NCBI RefSeq assembly: GCF_905373215.1
Contig: NZ_CAJPRT010000007.1
Location: 1 to 64,000 of the forward strand
Reading direction: 5' to 3'
DNA length: 64,000 nucleotides
Origin: an uncultured Campylobacter sp.
GTDB taxonomy: Bacteria; Campylobacterota; Campylobacteria; Campylobacterales; Campylobacteraceae
The translations under genes and the position numbers were made by a program. Positions 8,811 through 17,757 of this stretch are shown piece by piece; the first letter of the stretch is position 1, and each line of letters opens with the position of its first letter. A model generated the notes under the pieces. The model saw only the letters and a list, made by a program, of their open reading frames with translations. It did not search any database and was not told where the DNA came from.

Positions 8811-9236
8811 CTAAATCCCGCCGCTGCTTATATTTTCTAGATTGCGTAGCCTGTTCCAGTTCTGCTCGTTTTGTAAATTTCTCATATTTTGCTGCTGCTG
8901 CATCTGCCCCAGCTGCTGCTGCGATAGCTGTTGCATTAGGCTTCGCTGCGTGGCAATATATTGCTCTTGCGCTCTTTGCTGAGCTTGTGCGCTATTCTCC
9001 TTGAATGAATTAAGCGTATCTCGCGACGCCGCTTGCTTTTGCGCCGCACGCGCGACTTCGGCGTCAATCTTTTGTCGCTTCGCGCAGCGGTTTGACTGCT
9101 CCTTATTTAGCGAGCTTGCGACGTCGCATCTGCTCGCGTCCGCCAAGAATGGAGCCTCTTCGTCGCCCTGCGAGAGCAGCGAGCAATCTCCAAGCAAGAC
9201 GACCAAAATAAGGGCAAGGGAAAATTTTAACTTCAT
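8811..9236 (-). CDS. Probable lipoprotein, Gln-rich
   Basis: The 141-residue protein starts with a classical signal sequence (MKLKFSLALILVVLLGDC). The Cys at about residue 18 would be the lipidated residue, but Asp at -1 is not a standard lipobox residue, so lipidation is uncertain. Two further Cys follow (about 37 and 51). The second half (about 55-130) is a helical, Gln/Asn-rich stretch (QQLSQQQLGQMQQQQN) likely to be coiled coil. It is convergent with nothing and lies 39 bases downstream of bioB on the same strand. Function unknown. Confidence 0.65.
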   Translation of the reverse strand: MKLKFSLALILVVLLGDCSLLSQGDEEAPFLADASRCDVASSLNKEQSNRCAKRQKIDAEVARAAQKQAASRDTLNSFKENSAQAQQRAQEQYIATQRSLMQQLSQQQLGQMQQQQNMRNLQNEQNWNRLRNLENISSGGI

Positions 9237-9275
9237 AGCCGCCTCTTAAATTTTATCTTTAATTCCAGACCGCCG

Positions 9276-10265
9276 CTAATCCGCGCCCTTTGCGAGGTCG
9301 AATCCGCACTGCGCCACAAGCGCCTTATCGCTTGCGATGCTATCGCCGGTGGTGGTTAGGAAATTGCCCGTAAGCGCCGAGTTGATGCCGCATCCAAGCG
9401 CCGTACGCACATGCTCGCCTAAATTCCGCCTGCCGCCTGCGAAGCGCAGATACGCGCGCGGCAAGATGAAGCGGTAGATCGCGATCGATTTTAAAATTTC
9501 ATCGTGCGCTAGCGGCGCGGCATTTTGCAGCGGAGTGCCTTTGATCGGGGTCAGGATATTAATCGGCACGGAGCTAACGCCCAGCTCTCGTAGCTGCAGC
9601 GCCATATCAATGCGATCTTCCATGTCCTCGCCCAGCCCGAAAATCCCGCCGCTACATACGTCAAGCCCTACGACACGGCAGTTTTGTATCGTTTGGATGC
9701 GATCGTCGTAGCTGTGCGTCGTGCAGATCTGCGGATAAAATTTTCGCGAAGTCTCGAGATTGTGATGATAGGTCTGCACGCCGCTTGCTTTAAGCAGCGC
9801 CAGTGCGGGCTTTGAAGCGATCCCCAGCGAGGCGCACAGATGCAGCCGCGTCTGGCTTCGCAGCCTCTCATAGATCGCGCAGTATGCCTTAAGATCGGAG
9901 CTTTTTTGAGAAATTCCGCGCCCGCTGGCGACGAGCGAGAAGCGGTGCGTCTGCTCGGCTTCGTTCGCAAGCGCGGCGCTTAGCACCTGCCGCTCGCTCA
10001 AAATTCCGTAAGTCTCGCAGCCCGTGTTAAAATGCGCCGACTGCGCGCAGTATTTGCAGTCCTCGCTACAGCGCCCCGATTTTACGTTTATGATCGTGCA
10101 GAGATTAAATTTATCGCCGCAAAACTCGCGCCTGATCTCATCCGCCGCCGCAAAAAGCGCGCCCAAATCCTCGCATCGCGCCAGATCTAGCGCCTGCTGC
10201 TTTGCAATCTCGCAGCCGCCTATCACGCGATCTTTCAGCTCGGAAATATAAAATTTGTCTATCAA
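9276..10265 (-). CDS. bioB: Biotin synthase
   Basis: The 329-residue radical-SAM enzyme inserts sulfur into dethiobiotin, the last step of biotin synthesis. The 4Fe-4S/SAM motif CSEDCKYC is at residues 66-73, followed by AQSAHF. The YNHNLET-type block appears as YHHNLETS, and the C-terminal half carries GGIFGLGE, ILTPIKGTPL and RFAGGRR. Length and order match the family. The start is TTG at 10265 with AAAAAGG seven bases upstream. Other bio genes are not in the window. It is preceded by a good minus-strand -10 element at 10294-10299. Confidence 0.95.
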   Translation of the reverse strand: MIDKFYISELKDRVIGGCEIAKQQALDLARCEDLGALFAAADEIRREFCGDKFNLCTIINVKSGRCSEDCKYCAQSAHFNTGCETYGILSERQVLSAALANEAEQTHRFSLVASGRGISQKSSDLKAYCAIYERLRSQTRLHLCASLGIASKPALALLKASGVQTYHHNLETSRKFYPQICTTHSYDDRIQTIQNCRVVGLDVCSGGIFGLGEDMEDRIDMALQLRELGVSSVPINILTPIKGTPLQNAAPLAHDEILKSIAIYRFILPRAYLRFAGGRRNLGEHVRTALGCGINSALTGNFLTTTGDSIASDKALVAQCGFDLAKGAD

Positions 10266-10293
10266 TACTTAGCCTTTTTGAAAAAAATGCGTA

Positions 10294-10299
10294 ATTATA
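10294..10299 (-). promoter_or_regulatory. -10 element for bioB
   Basis: On the minus strand this reads TATAAT (in GTATAATTAC). It would start a transcript about 22 bases before the bioB TTG codon. The spacer between here and mnmG (10300-10600) holds no supportable gene; it contains several RAATTY words. Confidence 0.5.
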
Positions 10300-10600
10300 C
10301 AACGCTAAATTTAAAGCAAAGCTCGCGCGCGAAATTTTGGCGCAGAAATTTTACGCTAAAAATTTCACGCGGAATTTTATGCCCTTGCTCGCCGATTTTG
10401 TACCGAAGCTTTTACGGACGGCTCGTCCGCATGCTGCTTATGCGGCGGTGCAAATCAAAATCGCTTCAAAGTCGCGGCGCGGTAAAATTTTACGCGTATG
10501 AAAATACATATCGAGTCGCTATCTGCGACATCTGCGTGCGATTTATCGTTTTGAAATTTTATTTTGGCTAAAATTGCGGCTTTAAATTTAAAGGTAAAAA

Positions 10601-12475
10601 ATGAAATACGACGTTATTGTTGTGGGTGGCGGGCACGCTGGTATCGAGGCGAGCTTAGCCGCCGCAAAAATGGGCGCAAAGACGCTGCTAATTACGATCT
10701 TAGCCGAGCAGATCGGCGCTGCGAGCTGTAACCCCGCAATAGGCGGCCTTGCGAAGGGACATCTGGTAAAGGAGATCGACGCGCTGGGCGGTCAGATGGG
10801 GCTTGCGGCGGATGCGTGCGGGTTGCAGTTTAGAATTTTAAACGAGAGCAAAGGCCCTGCCGTGCGCGGTTCGCGCGCTCAGATCGATATGGACGAATAC
10901 CGCATCTATATGCGAAATTTACTGCTAAACACGCAGGGGCTGGACGTAAGTCAGGAGATCGCGAGCGAAATTTTAACCTGCGAGCAGGATGGTGCCCCGC
11001 GCGTTTGCGGCGTTAAGAGCCATCTTGGCAACGTTTATGAGACCGAGCATCTGATAATCACCGCCGGTACTTTTTTAAACGGGTTAATTCATGTGGGCGA
11101 GAACAAGCTGCAAGCAGGGCGCGTGGGCGAGCTAGCCAGCGTCGAGCTAGCCGAATCGCTGCGAAGTCTGGGTCTGCAAATGGGGCGGCTAAAGACGGGC
11201 ACCTGCCCAAGGATCGATGCTAAGACGATCGATTTTAGCGTGCTTGAGCGCCAAGACGGCGACGCAGATCCGCGCCCTTTTAGCTTTCGCAGCAAAGATT
11301 TTGCGCCGAAGCAGCTTGCTTGCTTCATCGCCTACACGAACGAGCGCACGCACGAGATCATCCGCGAAAATTTCGCCCGCGCGCCGATGTTTACGGGGCA
11401 AATTTCAAGCACCGGCCCGCGCTACTGCCCGAGCATCGAGACTAAAATTTACGAATTCCCAAATCGAGACCGCCACCACGTCTTCGTCGAGCCGCAGACG
11501 CGCGAGGCTACAGAGTATTACGTAAACGGCCTCTCTACGAGCCTTCCTTACGACGTGCAGATTGCGTTTTTGCGCACGATTAGAGGTTTTGAAAATGCAA
11601 AAATCGTCCGCCCGGGCTATGCGATCGAGTACGATTTCATCGATCCTACCGAGCTTAAACATAGCCTCGAAACCAAAAAGATCCGCGGGCTGTTTTTGGC
11701 AGGGCAGATCAACGGCACCACTGGCTACGAGGAGGCCGCGGCGCAGGGGCTGATGGCGGGCATCAACGCCGTGCTTGATTTGCACGGGCGGCAGCCTTTG
11801 GTTTTGCGTAGGGATGAGGCGTATATCGGCGTTTTGATCGACGATCTGGTTACTAAGGGCACGAACGAGCCTTACCGAATGTTTACTTCGCGCGCGGAAT
11901 TTCGCCTGCTGCTGCGCGAGGGCAACGCCGTGCTGCGTCTAAGCGAATACGGCCGCGAGATCGGGCTTTTAGACGAGGCGAGCTACGAGCGGGTGCGCAA
12001 GTTTAAGCTTGATGTGGAAAGCGGAATGGAATTTTTACTAAAAACGCAGATTACTCCTTCAAAACAGACGCTTAGCCTGCTGCAAAGTATCGGCGCAGAG
12101 CCAATTTCGCAAAGCTGTAGCTTGCAAAAAATCGTAGCCAAAAGCGGCTTTTCAAAGGCGGGTCTGCTTGCTTTGGCGCCGCATTTTGAGGGCTTTAGCG
12201 ATGAGGTTTTGGATGAAATTTTAACGCAGTGCAAGTATTATTTTTACATCGCGATGCAGCGCGCCGAGGTTGAGAGGATGAAGGGGCTGCTTGGCGTCGC
12301 GATCCCGCCGCAGATCGATTTTAGCAAGATCGGAGGGCTTAGCAACGAGATCGTGCAGAAGCTAAACCGCTTCGCGCCGCCGACGCTGTTTGCCGCGAGC
12401 GAGATCAGCGGCGTAACGCCCGCTGCGATCGATATTTTGCACATCTACATCAAACAAAATTTTGGCTTGAAATAA
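10601..12475 (+). CDS. mnmG: tRNA uridine-5-carboxymethylaminomethyl modification enzyme MnmG
   Basis: This 624-residue FAD enzyme works with MnmE to modify the wobble uridine (cmnm5U34) of several tRNAs. The Rossmann FAD motif VGGGHAGIEA is at about 8-17, followed by CNPAIGGLAKGHLVKEIDALGG (about 46-67), the GIDA family blocks LKTGTCPRID and PGYAIEYDF, and GQINGTTGYEEAAAQGL near 365. The helical C-terminal domain that binds MnmE follows. Length is standard, with no insert. Start ATG has AAAGG upstream. Its RAATTY words occur in mixed codon phases, a useful contrast to the inserts found elsewhere. Confidence 0.96.
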   Translation: MKYDVIVVGGGHAGIEASLAAAKMGAKTLLITILAEQIGAASCNPAIGGLAKGHLVKEIDALGGQMGLAADACGLQFRILNESKGPAVRGSRAQIDMDEYRIYMRNLLLNTQGLDVSQEIASEILTCEQDGAPRVCGVKSHLGNVYETEHLIITAGTFLNGLIHVGENKLQAGRVGELASVELAESLRSLGLQMGRLKTGTCPRIDAKTIDFSVLERQDGDADPRPFSFRSKDFAPKQLACFIAYTNERTHEIIRENFARAPMFTGQISSTGPRYCPSIETKIYEFPNRDRHHVFVEPQTREATEYYVNGLSTSLPYDVQIAFLRTIRGFENAKIVRPGYAIEYDFIDPTELKHSLETKKIRGLFLAGQINGTTGYEEAAAQGLMAGINAVLDLHGRQPLVLRRDEAYIGVLIDDLVTKGTNEPYRMFTSRAEFRLLLREGNAVLRLSEYGREIGLLDEASYERVRKFKLDVESGMEFLLKTQITPSKQTLSLLQSIGAEPISQSCSLQKIVAKSGFSKAGLLALAPHFEGFSDEVLDEILTQCKYYFYIAMQRAEVERMKGLLGVAIPPQIDFSKIGGLSNEIVQKLNRFAPPTLFAASEISGVTPAAIDILHIYIKQNFGLK

Positions 12476-12539
12476 GCTGCGCGTCTGGCGTGAGAAAGCC
12501 GTAGTAGAATTTTACTACACGGGCAAAATAGGAATGAGC

Positions 12540-13300
12540 ATGCAAGATGAGTTAAATTTAAGCCTGAAAAAAATTGCAAGAGACTACGACAAAGAGCCGC
12601 TAGTCATCAAAGACGAAACTAATCAAGTCATAAAAATTTCGATTATTTTGATGCTTGCGTTAATGGCTTTCGGAATTTTAAGAAACGTATTTTTTGGCGG
12701 CAACTCCGATATATTTAAAATTTCATTATGCTTTTTGCTCGTCATAGGCAGGAGAAAATTCGATATGAATTTCTATAGAAACGCTTATGTCTATTTTTAT
12801 AATGATAAAATCGTCAAGATAATTGACGGTAACATTTTTGCGGAAATTGCGCCGCGTCAAATACGAAAGCTTCACAAAACAGTATCCTACGCGCTTCCGA
12901 TACATTACGGGCTAGATAGCGTCGGCGTAAATCAGGCATAATATTTCTTGTCGTTATCATGGCGGCGATGTTTGTAGTTCTGCCCGTAGCGACATCTATT
13001 TTTATAATTTTAGCGACGATCTGCATGGTGCTTTTGCCTCAGATCATTTTTCACTTCGGAGGGGGCGTCGATAGCGTTTTTGATATGATATTTTTACAGG
13101 GCAAAAACGGTTTGTTTTGTAATTTTATGATCAGCGATCCAAGCGATTACGCCAAGCTGCGTAGATATTTCAAAGTCGTTTGTAATAAAAATTTAGACCT
13201 AGCCGAAAAGAAAATCACAGCGTTATTTGAAGTGAGTAAATTAGAGATAAATTTATTAGCTAAATTTATCACGGAGCGCAACAAAAAGGGCGATATTTAG
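12540..13300 (+). pseudogene. Frameshifted membrane-protein gene (two ORFs, 12540-12941 and 12959-13300)
   Basis: The first frame encodes a soluble stretch, a hydrophobic segment (IISIILMLALMAFGI-like, about residues 35-60) and a basic region, and stops at 12941. The second frame is open from 12920, before the first ends, and in it a hydrophobic run (GIIFLVVIMAAMF and on) is continuous across the first frame's stop. It ends in a soluble helical tail. A one-base deletion (or two-base insertion) between 12920 and 12941 would explain this; the restored protein would have about 250 residues. ATG 12540 has AGGA six bases upstream. Function unknown; sequencing error is possible. Confidence 0.65.
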
Positions 13301-13627
13301 AGTTAAATTTGGATTTTAGCAGAGCCGGTAAAGTTTATAAAATTTAAAAATATAGTTAAAATTTTTACTCTCTGCCGCTTTAGGTTTTTAAATTTGATTC
13401 AAAATTTTACGATCCGTCAAATTTAATCCTATCTGCTAATTTCTGTCAGAGGCATGAACACAGATAGAGCTTATCGCTCCTGGCGCGCCAAAAGTGGATA
13501 AATTTTCGGTAAAATTTTACGTAGCCCGGGTAAAATTTTATTCGCGAAATGAGAACGGATTTAAAATTTAACCGTTTTTTCAAGCGAATTTTGCCACAAT
13601 TGCGCTCAAATTTCATTGAGGCGAAAG
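13301..13627. other. Spacer before the ABC exporter
   Basis: No gene is visible. It is AT-rich, with repeated AAAATTTTA-type words (many RAATTY hexamers) and a GC-rich island near 13440-13500. Confidence 0.4.
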
Positions 13628-15181
13628 ATGAAAAAATATACCAAACAAATCCTCGCGATGCTCGCGCTAAACGCGATCTACAGCGGCTCGGGGATCTTGA
13701 TTTTAAGCTTTATCAATAAATATCTACTTGACGGCGCCGAAAGAGGCGGGCGCATCATCGCGCTATTTTTCGCACTCTTGGCGCTATTTCTGCTGCTTTC
13801 GGTGCTAAGCCGCATCATGCTTTGCAAGATGGAAAACGACTTTGTGTTCGATCTACGCACCAAGATCATCAAGCAGATCATCGATACGAAGTTCGAGCGC
13901 ATCGAGGCTGCGTCGAAGGCAAACCTGCTTGCGTCCCTTTCTAGCGATATTTCGCGCCTGACTGAGGGCTTTATGCGCATTTCCGAGCTGATCCAAGGCG
14001 CGATGATCGTGCTATTTTGCGGCATCTACGTGCTATACATCGCGCCTATGATGTTTGCATTTTTATTCGTCTGGATCGGCGCGCTGATGATTTTCAACCG
14101 CTTTTTGATGAAAAAGGTCATGCAAAATTACGATCTGTACCGCCAAAATGAGGACGTTTTGTACAAAAACTACGCCGCGGCGATCGAGGGGCACAAGGAG
14201 CTGTCGCTAAGCCTAGCCAAAGCAAAGAGCTTATACGAAAACGACTTTTTGCCCAATGCGCAAAATTTACGCCAAAGCTCGCTGCGAGCCGAGGTTTACG
14301 GCGCGTTCGCGAGTAATTTTATGAACGTGATGATGCTAGGCGCGGTGGGCTTTGTGCTTTATTTTGGGCTTAGCGGCGGCAAAGCGGGGCTTGCAAACGC
14401 CGTAACGATCGCGCTTACGGTGCTTTTTTTGCGTGCGCCTTTGATGATGCTCATATTCTCGCTTCCTAGCGTGCTGCGCGCAAAGATCGCCTACGCAAAG
14501 ATCAAAGAGTTAAATTTAGACCCGTTCGTGCAGGGCTTTGAGCTTGCGCAAATGCAGCCGTGGCGCAGCTTGGAGCTTAAGAACGTGGGCTTTTCGTATC
14601 CGGGCGGGAAATTCGGCATCAAAGGGGTAAACTTGCAGCTAAATGCAGGCGAGACGGTGTTTTTAGTAGGCGAAAACGGCAGCGGAAAATCGACGCTTTT
14701 TATGATTTTAGCGGGCCTTTACACGCCGCAAGCGGGCGAAATTTTAGCCGACGGCGCGGCTCTTAAACCCTCTGATCTGCGCGCCTACAGCAACAACATA
14801 AGCGCGGTTTTCAGCGATTTTTATCTCTTCGACTACGCTACGGGCGATGCGGATATCGCGCGCGAGTGGCTAGCGCTTACGCACCTGCAGGATAAGGTTG
14901 AGCTAAAGGTGGCTAAATTTAGCACCACGAGCCTATCTAGCGGGCAGCGCAAGCGCCTAGCGCTCGTAAGCGTGCTGATGGACGGGCGAAAATTTTTGAT
15001 GCTTGATGAGTTTGCGGCTGATCTCGATCCACAGTTTCGCGCGGAATTTTACGAGCGAATTTTGCCAGAGCTGAAATCGCGCGGATACACGATCTTTGCG
15101 ATCTCGCACGATGATAAATACTTCGGCGCCGCAGATAAAATTTATAAGATGCAAAGAGGCGAAATTTCGCGCATAAAGTAA
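13628..15181 (+). CDS. ABC exporter, YojI/SyrD (cyclic-peptide) type
   Basis: The 517-residue protein fuses an N-terminal six-helix membrane domain (about residues 10-290) to an ATPase domain. The ATPase shows Walker A GENGSGKST (about 350), a signature motif degenerate to LSSGQRKR, and Walker B FLMLDEFAADLD. Family members such as YojI and SyrD export peptides or siderophores across the inner membrane. No peptide biosynthesis gene is adjacent, so the substrate is unknown. I chose ATG 13628, which has GAGGCGAAAG upstream, over the TTG at 13616. The NBD Glu after the Walker B Asp is present. Confidence 0.85.
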   Translation: MKKYTKQILAMLALNAIYSGSGILILSFINKYLLDGAERGGRIIALFFALLALFLLLSVLSRIMLCKMENDFVFDLRTKIIKQIIDTKFERIEAASKANLLASLSSDISRLTEGFMRISELIQGAMIVLFCGIYVLYIAPMMFAFLFVWIGALMIFNRFLMKKVMQNYDLYRQNEDVLYKNYAAAIEGHKELSLSLAKAKSLYENDFLPNAQNLRQSSLRAEVYGAFASNFMNVMMLGAVGFVLYFGLSGGKAGLANAVTIALTVLFLRAPLMMLIFSLPSVLRAKIAYAKIKELNLDPFVQGFELAQMQPWRSLELKNVGFSYPGGKFGIKGVNLQLNAGETVFLVGENGSGKSTLFMILAGLYTPQAGEILADGAALKPSDLRAYSNNISAVFSDFYLFDYATGDADIAREWLALTHLQDKVELKVAKFSTTSLSSGQRKRLALVSVLMDGRKFLMLDEFAADLDPQFRAEFYERILPELKSRGYTIFAISHDDKYFGAADKIYKMQRGEISRIK

Positions 15182-15422
15182 AGCGGCGAAATTTTAAAAT
15201 TCTACTCAGAATTTCGCGATGGAATTTAGCGTCTAGATGAAATTCGCCTTAGGATTTCGCCACGAAATTCTACGATTGAAATTTAAGTGGCAAGGCGAAA
15301 TTCGCTTAAAATTTTACAGCGTAAATCCGCTTTGAGCCTCTACGCTAAAGTTTGCAGTAGATAGAATTTCGTCTCTTTAGCGCAAATTGCAAAAATTTAA
15401 CCGAAATTTACTAAATTTTGAT

Positions 15423-15428
15423 TATACT
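15423..15428 (+). promoter_or_regulatory. -10 element for the cytochrome c gene
   Basis: TATACT preceded by TTTTGAT, giving a transcript start about 24 bases before the ATG at 15459. The spacer 15182-15422 is otherwise filled with AAATTT/GAATTT words and has no gene. Confidence 0.45.
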
Positions 15429-15458
15429 GCACCCACAATTTAAAAAGAAAGGATAGGA

Positions 15459-15779
15459 ATGAAAAAAGTTCTTATTGCATGTGCTGCGGTTGCGGCGTTT
15501 AGTTCGAGTGTATTCGCCGCTGATGGCGCTACTTTATATAAAAAATGCGTGGCCTGTCATGGAGCTAACGCCGAGAAGCCTTATCTTGGCGGCAAAGTAC
15601 CTGCGCTAAACACCCTAAGCAAGGAAGATATCATCGCTAGCCTAAAAGGCTACAAAGACGGCAGTTTGGGCGAGGGCAAGGGAAAATTTGGAATGATGGG
15701 CGTTATGAAGGGTCAAGCAGCTTCACTTAACGACGAATCGATCGAAGCGCTAGCTGATTTCATCGTTTCTAAAAAATAA
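15459..15779 (+). CDS. Periplasmic class I cytochrome c (c553 type)
   Basis: The 106-residue precursor has a clear Sec signal peptide (MKKVLIACAAVAAFSSSVFA, cleavage before ADG). A single haem site CVACH follows at about residues 31-35. A Met in the GMMGVM segment near 83-88 is the likely distal ligand, and the C-terminal helix IEALADFIVSKK is typical. It would shuttle electrons in the periplasm between the bc1 complex and terminal reductases. It is monocistronic, with its own -10 element and a hairpin directly after the stop. Confidence 0.9.
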   Translation: MKKVLIACAAVAAFSSSVFAADGATLYKKCVACHGANAEKPYLGGKVPALNTLSKEDIIASLKGYKDGSLGEGKGKFGMMGVMKGQAASLNDESIEALADFIVSKK

Positions 15780-15791
15780 TTTCAAACTTCA

Positions 15792-15816
15792 TTCGGCGGG
15801 CTTCGCGCTCGCCGAA
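15792..15816 (+). terminator. Hairpin after the cytochrome c gene
   Basis: TTCGGCG (15792-15798) pairs with CGCCGAA (15810-15816) around an 11-base loop. It begins 13 bases after the stop codon. The downstream T-tract is weak, so termination may be incomplete. Confidence 0.45.
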
Positions 15817-15880
15817 CTTAGCTTAATTTAAAATTTCAAAATTCTACGCTAATATCACGTAAAAATTCCAAAGGCTCATA

Positions 15881-16663
15881 ATGTTTAACGGACTGATCAG
15901 GGAGATCGCGCAGGTTGCGAGCTTTAGCGGTGATTTGCTGCGACTGCGCGCGAAATACCGCCCCGCGCTCGGCGATAGCGTCGCGGTAAACGGCGCATGC
16001 CTGAGCGTGACGCGGCTTTTTGCGGACGGATTTGCGGTGCAGCTTTCGAGCGAAACGGCGCGCGTCATCGCCGCACAAAACCTGCACGGCTCTGTGCATA
16101 TCGAGCCTGCGATGCGGCTAGGCGAGCGCATAGACGGGCATTTGATCCAAGGGCACGTCGATGCCGTGGGCGAAATTTATAAAATTTCAAAGCTTGCAAG
16201 CGGCGTCGATTTTTTTATCCGCGCACCGCTGCACATAGCGCCGCTACTAGCGCCGAAGGGCTCGGTGGCGATCGACGGCGTGAGCCTAACGATCAACGAA
16301 GTGCTTGAGGGCGGCGGCGCGAATTTCAGCGGCGCAAGCTTGCGTGGGCCGAATTCTAGCGGCTCGAATTCTGTTCGCGATCTGAACTTTTTGGGCGCAA
16401 ATTTAAAAAGCGGAGCGCAAAGCTGCGCCATTCGCCTTACGATCATCCCGCTCACGCTCAAAGATACGCTCTTTGGGAGCTACAAAATCGGGCGCCGCGT
16501 AAATATCGAAACCGATCTGCTAGCGCGATACGTCGCGGCACGGCTAGGCTTTGCCGGCGGACAGCCCGTCTGCGGTATGGACACGGCGCGCGATGAGAGC
16601 GCCGAGGGCGAAAAAGATGGGCTTTCGTGGGACGCAGTAGATAAAATTTTGAGCCTGTATTAA
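15881..16663 (+). CDS. ribE: Riboflavin synthase alpha chain
   Basis: This enzyme dismutates two 6,7-dimethyl-8-ribityllumazines to riboflavin. The N-terminal motif MFNGLI, NGACLSVT (about 37-44), the GHLIQGHVDAVG block (86-97, start of the second barrel), SVAIDGVSLTINEV (about 128-141) and the C-terminal NIETDLLARYV define it. At 260 residues it is about 60 longer than usual. Much of the excess is a low-complexity stretch at about 143-182 between conserved strands of barrel two, plus a longer C-terminus. No FMN riboswitch is seen upstream. It precedes pgeF by seven bases, so they are probably co-transcribed. Confidence 0.93.
   Translation: MFNGLIREIAQVASFSGDLLRLRAKYRPALGDSVAVNGACLSVTRLFADGFAVQLSSETARVIAAQNLHGSVHIEPAMRLGERIDGHLIQGHVDAVGEIYKISKLASGVDFFIRAPLHIAPLLAPKGSVAIDGVSLTINEVLEGGGANFSGASLRGPNSSGSNSVRDLNFLGANLKSGAQSCAIRLTIIPLTLKDTLFGSYKIGRRVNIETDLLARYVAARLGFAGGQPVCGMDTARDESAEGEKDGLSWDAVDKILSLY
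16307..16426 (+). repeat. In-frame RAATTY-rich insert in ribE
   Basis: About 40 codons (Gly/Ser/Asn/Leu-rich) interrupt the second barrel of riboflavin synthase. The four RAATTY words here all fall in the Asn phase (ANF, PNS, SNS, ANL). Confidence 0.55.
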
Positions 16664-16670
16664 GCGGCGC

Positions 16671-17402
16671 ATGATGGGCAAAATCGAAATTTGCAGAGAA
16701 AATCTTGAGTTTGTATTGGACGGATGCGGCGTGTTGGCGGGCTTTAGCACGCGGCTTGGCGGCGTAAGCAGCGGAGCATATGCGAGCTTAAATTTAGGAG
16801 ATCACGTAGGCGACGATCCGCAAAACGTCGCGCAAAACCGCGAAATTTTAGCTGCCGCACTCGGTATCGCGCCGCGAAATTTAAAATTTATGCGCCAGAT
16901 CCACTCAAACAAAGTTGAAATTTTACGCGCAGCTAGCGATAAAATCCCACCCTGCGACGGGCTTGTGACCGATCTGCACGGCGTGGCGCTTTGCGTGCTG
17001 GTAGCGGACTGCTCGCCAGTGCTGATCGCTGATGAGCAGCGCGGCGTGGTTACTGCGGTGCATGCGGGGCGCGCGGGCGTGAGCCAGCGGATCTGCACCA
17101 ATGCGATAAATTTAATGAGCGAGCGCTTCGGCTGCGTCGCTGCGGAGCTGAAGGTGTTTGTAGGCGCGAATATCAAGGCGCGAAACTACGAACTTGGCGG
17201 GCTTGATCTGGGCGAGTTTGAGCGCTACAAAACGCAGGGGCATTTCGATATGAACGCCGCGCTGCGCGACGAGCTCGCAGCTGCGGGGGTGCGAAACGTT
17301 AAATTTGATCCGCGCTGCACTTTTGAGAGCGAGCAGCATTTTTCTTACCGCAGAGATGGCGTCACGGGGCGCTTCTGCGGGTTTGTGATGAATAAAATTT
17401 AA
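16671..17402 (+). CDS. pgeF: Laccase-domain protein / purine nucleoside phosphorylase (YfiH family)
   Basis: The 243-residue protein belongs to the YfiH/LACC1 family (formerly called polyphenol oxidase or DUF152). Visible features are FSTRLGGVSSGAYASLNLGDHVGDD (about 25-49), DGLVTD, a VADCSPVLIAD block (about 121-131), VHAGRAG (139-145) and the C-terminal DPRCTFE..HFSYRRDG. The His and Cys in these blocks bind zinc. Family members cleave purine nucleosides, and E. coli YfiH also edits peptidoglycan precursors. Start choice between the two adjacent ATGs (16671, 16674) is open. It is the last gene before the AT-rich cassette. Confidence 0.88.
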   Translation: MMGKIEICRENLEFVLDGCGVLAGFSTRLGGVSSGAYASLNLGDHVGDDPQNVAQNREILAAALGIAPRNLKFMRQIHSNKVEILRAASDKIPPCDGLVTDLHGVALCVLVADCSPVLIADEQRGVVTAVHAGRAGVSQRICTNAINLMSERFGCVAAELKVFVGANIKARNYELGGLDLGEFERYKTQGHFDMNAALRDELAAAGVRNVKFDPRCTFESEQHFSYRRDGVTGRFCGFVMNKI

Positions 17403-17407
17403 TCAAT

Positions 17408-17674
17408 TTAGAGTTGTGGATTAAAAACAAAAAATTCCGAAATATCTACTTCCAAAACATCTGCTATTTTTATCAAATGCTCGATATTAAAATGTTTTTT
17501 ATTGATATGAAGTTCAGCCATTGAGATCGTTCCTACGGCTTTGTGTCCGATGGCTAAGGCGAGCGAAAGCTGCGAAACGCCTTTTACCGTTCTGATACGC
17601 TTAACATTATCGCCGATAGCCTTGTAAATAGCGTCCATCTTCTCATCGGTTATCGTGCAATCCTTCAAATACAC
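17408..17674 (-). CDS. XRE-family HTH regulator
   Basis: The 88-residue protein is essentially one helix-turn-helix domain. It reads DNVKRIRTVKGVSQLSLALAIG (about 22-43), then a recognition-helix region, then FNIEHLIKIADVLEVDISEFF near the C-terminus, all typical of Cro/C1-type repressors. A GTG at 17674 opens the frame; an in-frame TTG six bases later and an ATG at codon 13 are alternatives. It is transcribed away from two AT-rich genes across an 83-base region with palindromes, so autoregulation and control of those genes are likely. Confidence 0.8.
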   Translation of the reverse strand: MYLKDCTITDEKMDAIYKAIGDNVKRIRTVKGVSQLSLALAIGHKAVGTISMAELHINKKHFNIEHLIKIADVLEVDISEFFVFNPQL

Positions 17675-17689
17675 CTACCTATAATTAAA

Positions 17690-17741
17690 CTAACCATAAG
17701 TATATTTGGATTATAATCCGCTATCAACTAACTATAGTTAG
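17690..17741. promoter_or_regulatory. Palindromic bidirectional promoter/operator of the XRE cassette
   Basis: The perfect palindrome GGATTATAATCC (17708-17719) holds a TATAAT on both strands. A second perfect palindrome, CTAACTATAGTTAG (17728-17741), covers the start of the rightward transcript. A degenerate copy, CTAACCATAAGTAT (17690-17703, 10 of 14 matches), lies at the start of the leftward one. This is the layout expected of a repressor controlling itself and the genes opposite. Binding by the XRE protein is inferred. Confidence 0.6.
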
Positions 17742-17757
17742 AAATTTTAAAATTTGG

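Noticed and set aside
10278..10571. Open frame of 97 codons upstream of mnmG
   Set aside because: Translation of AAATTT-rich spacer DNA; it overlaps the bioB promoter and has no start signal.
15840..15880. FMN riboswitch before ribE
   Set aside because: Only about 100 bases separate it from the cytochrome c gene and no RFN-type conserved segments are visible.
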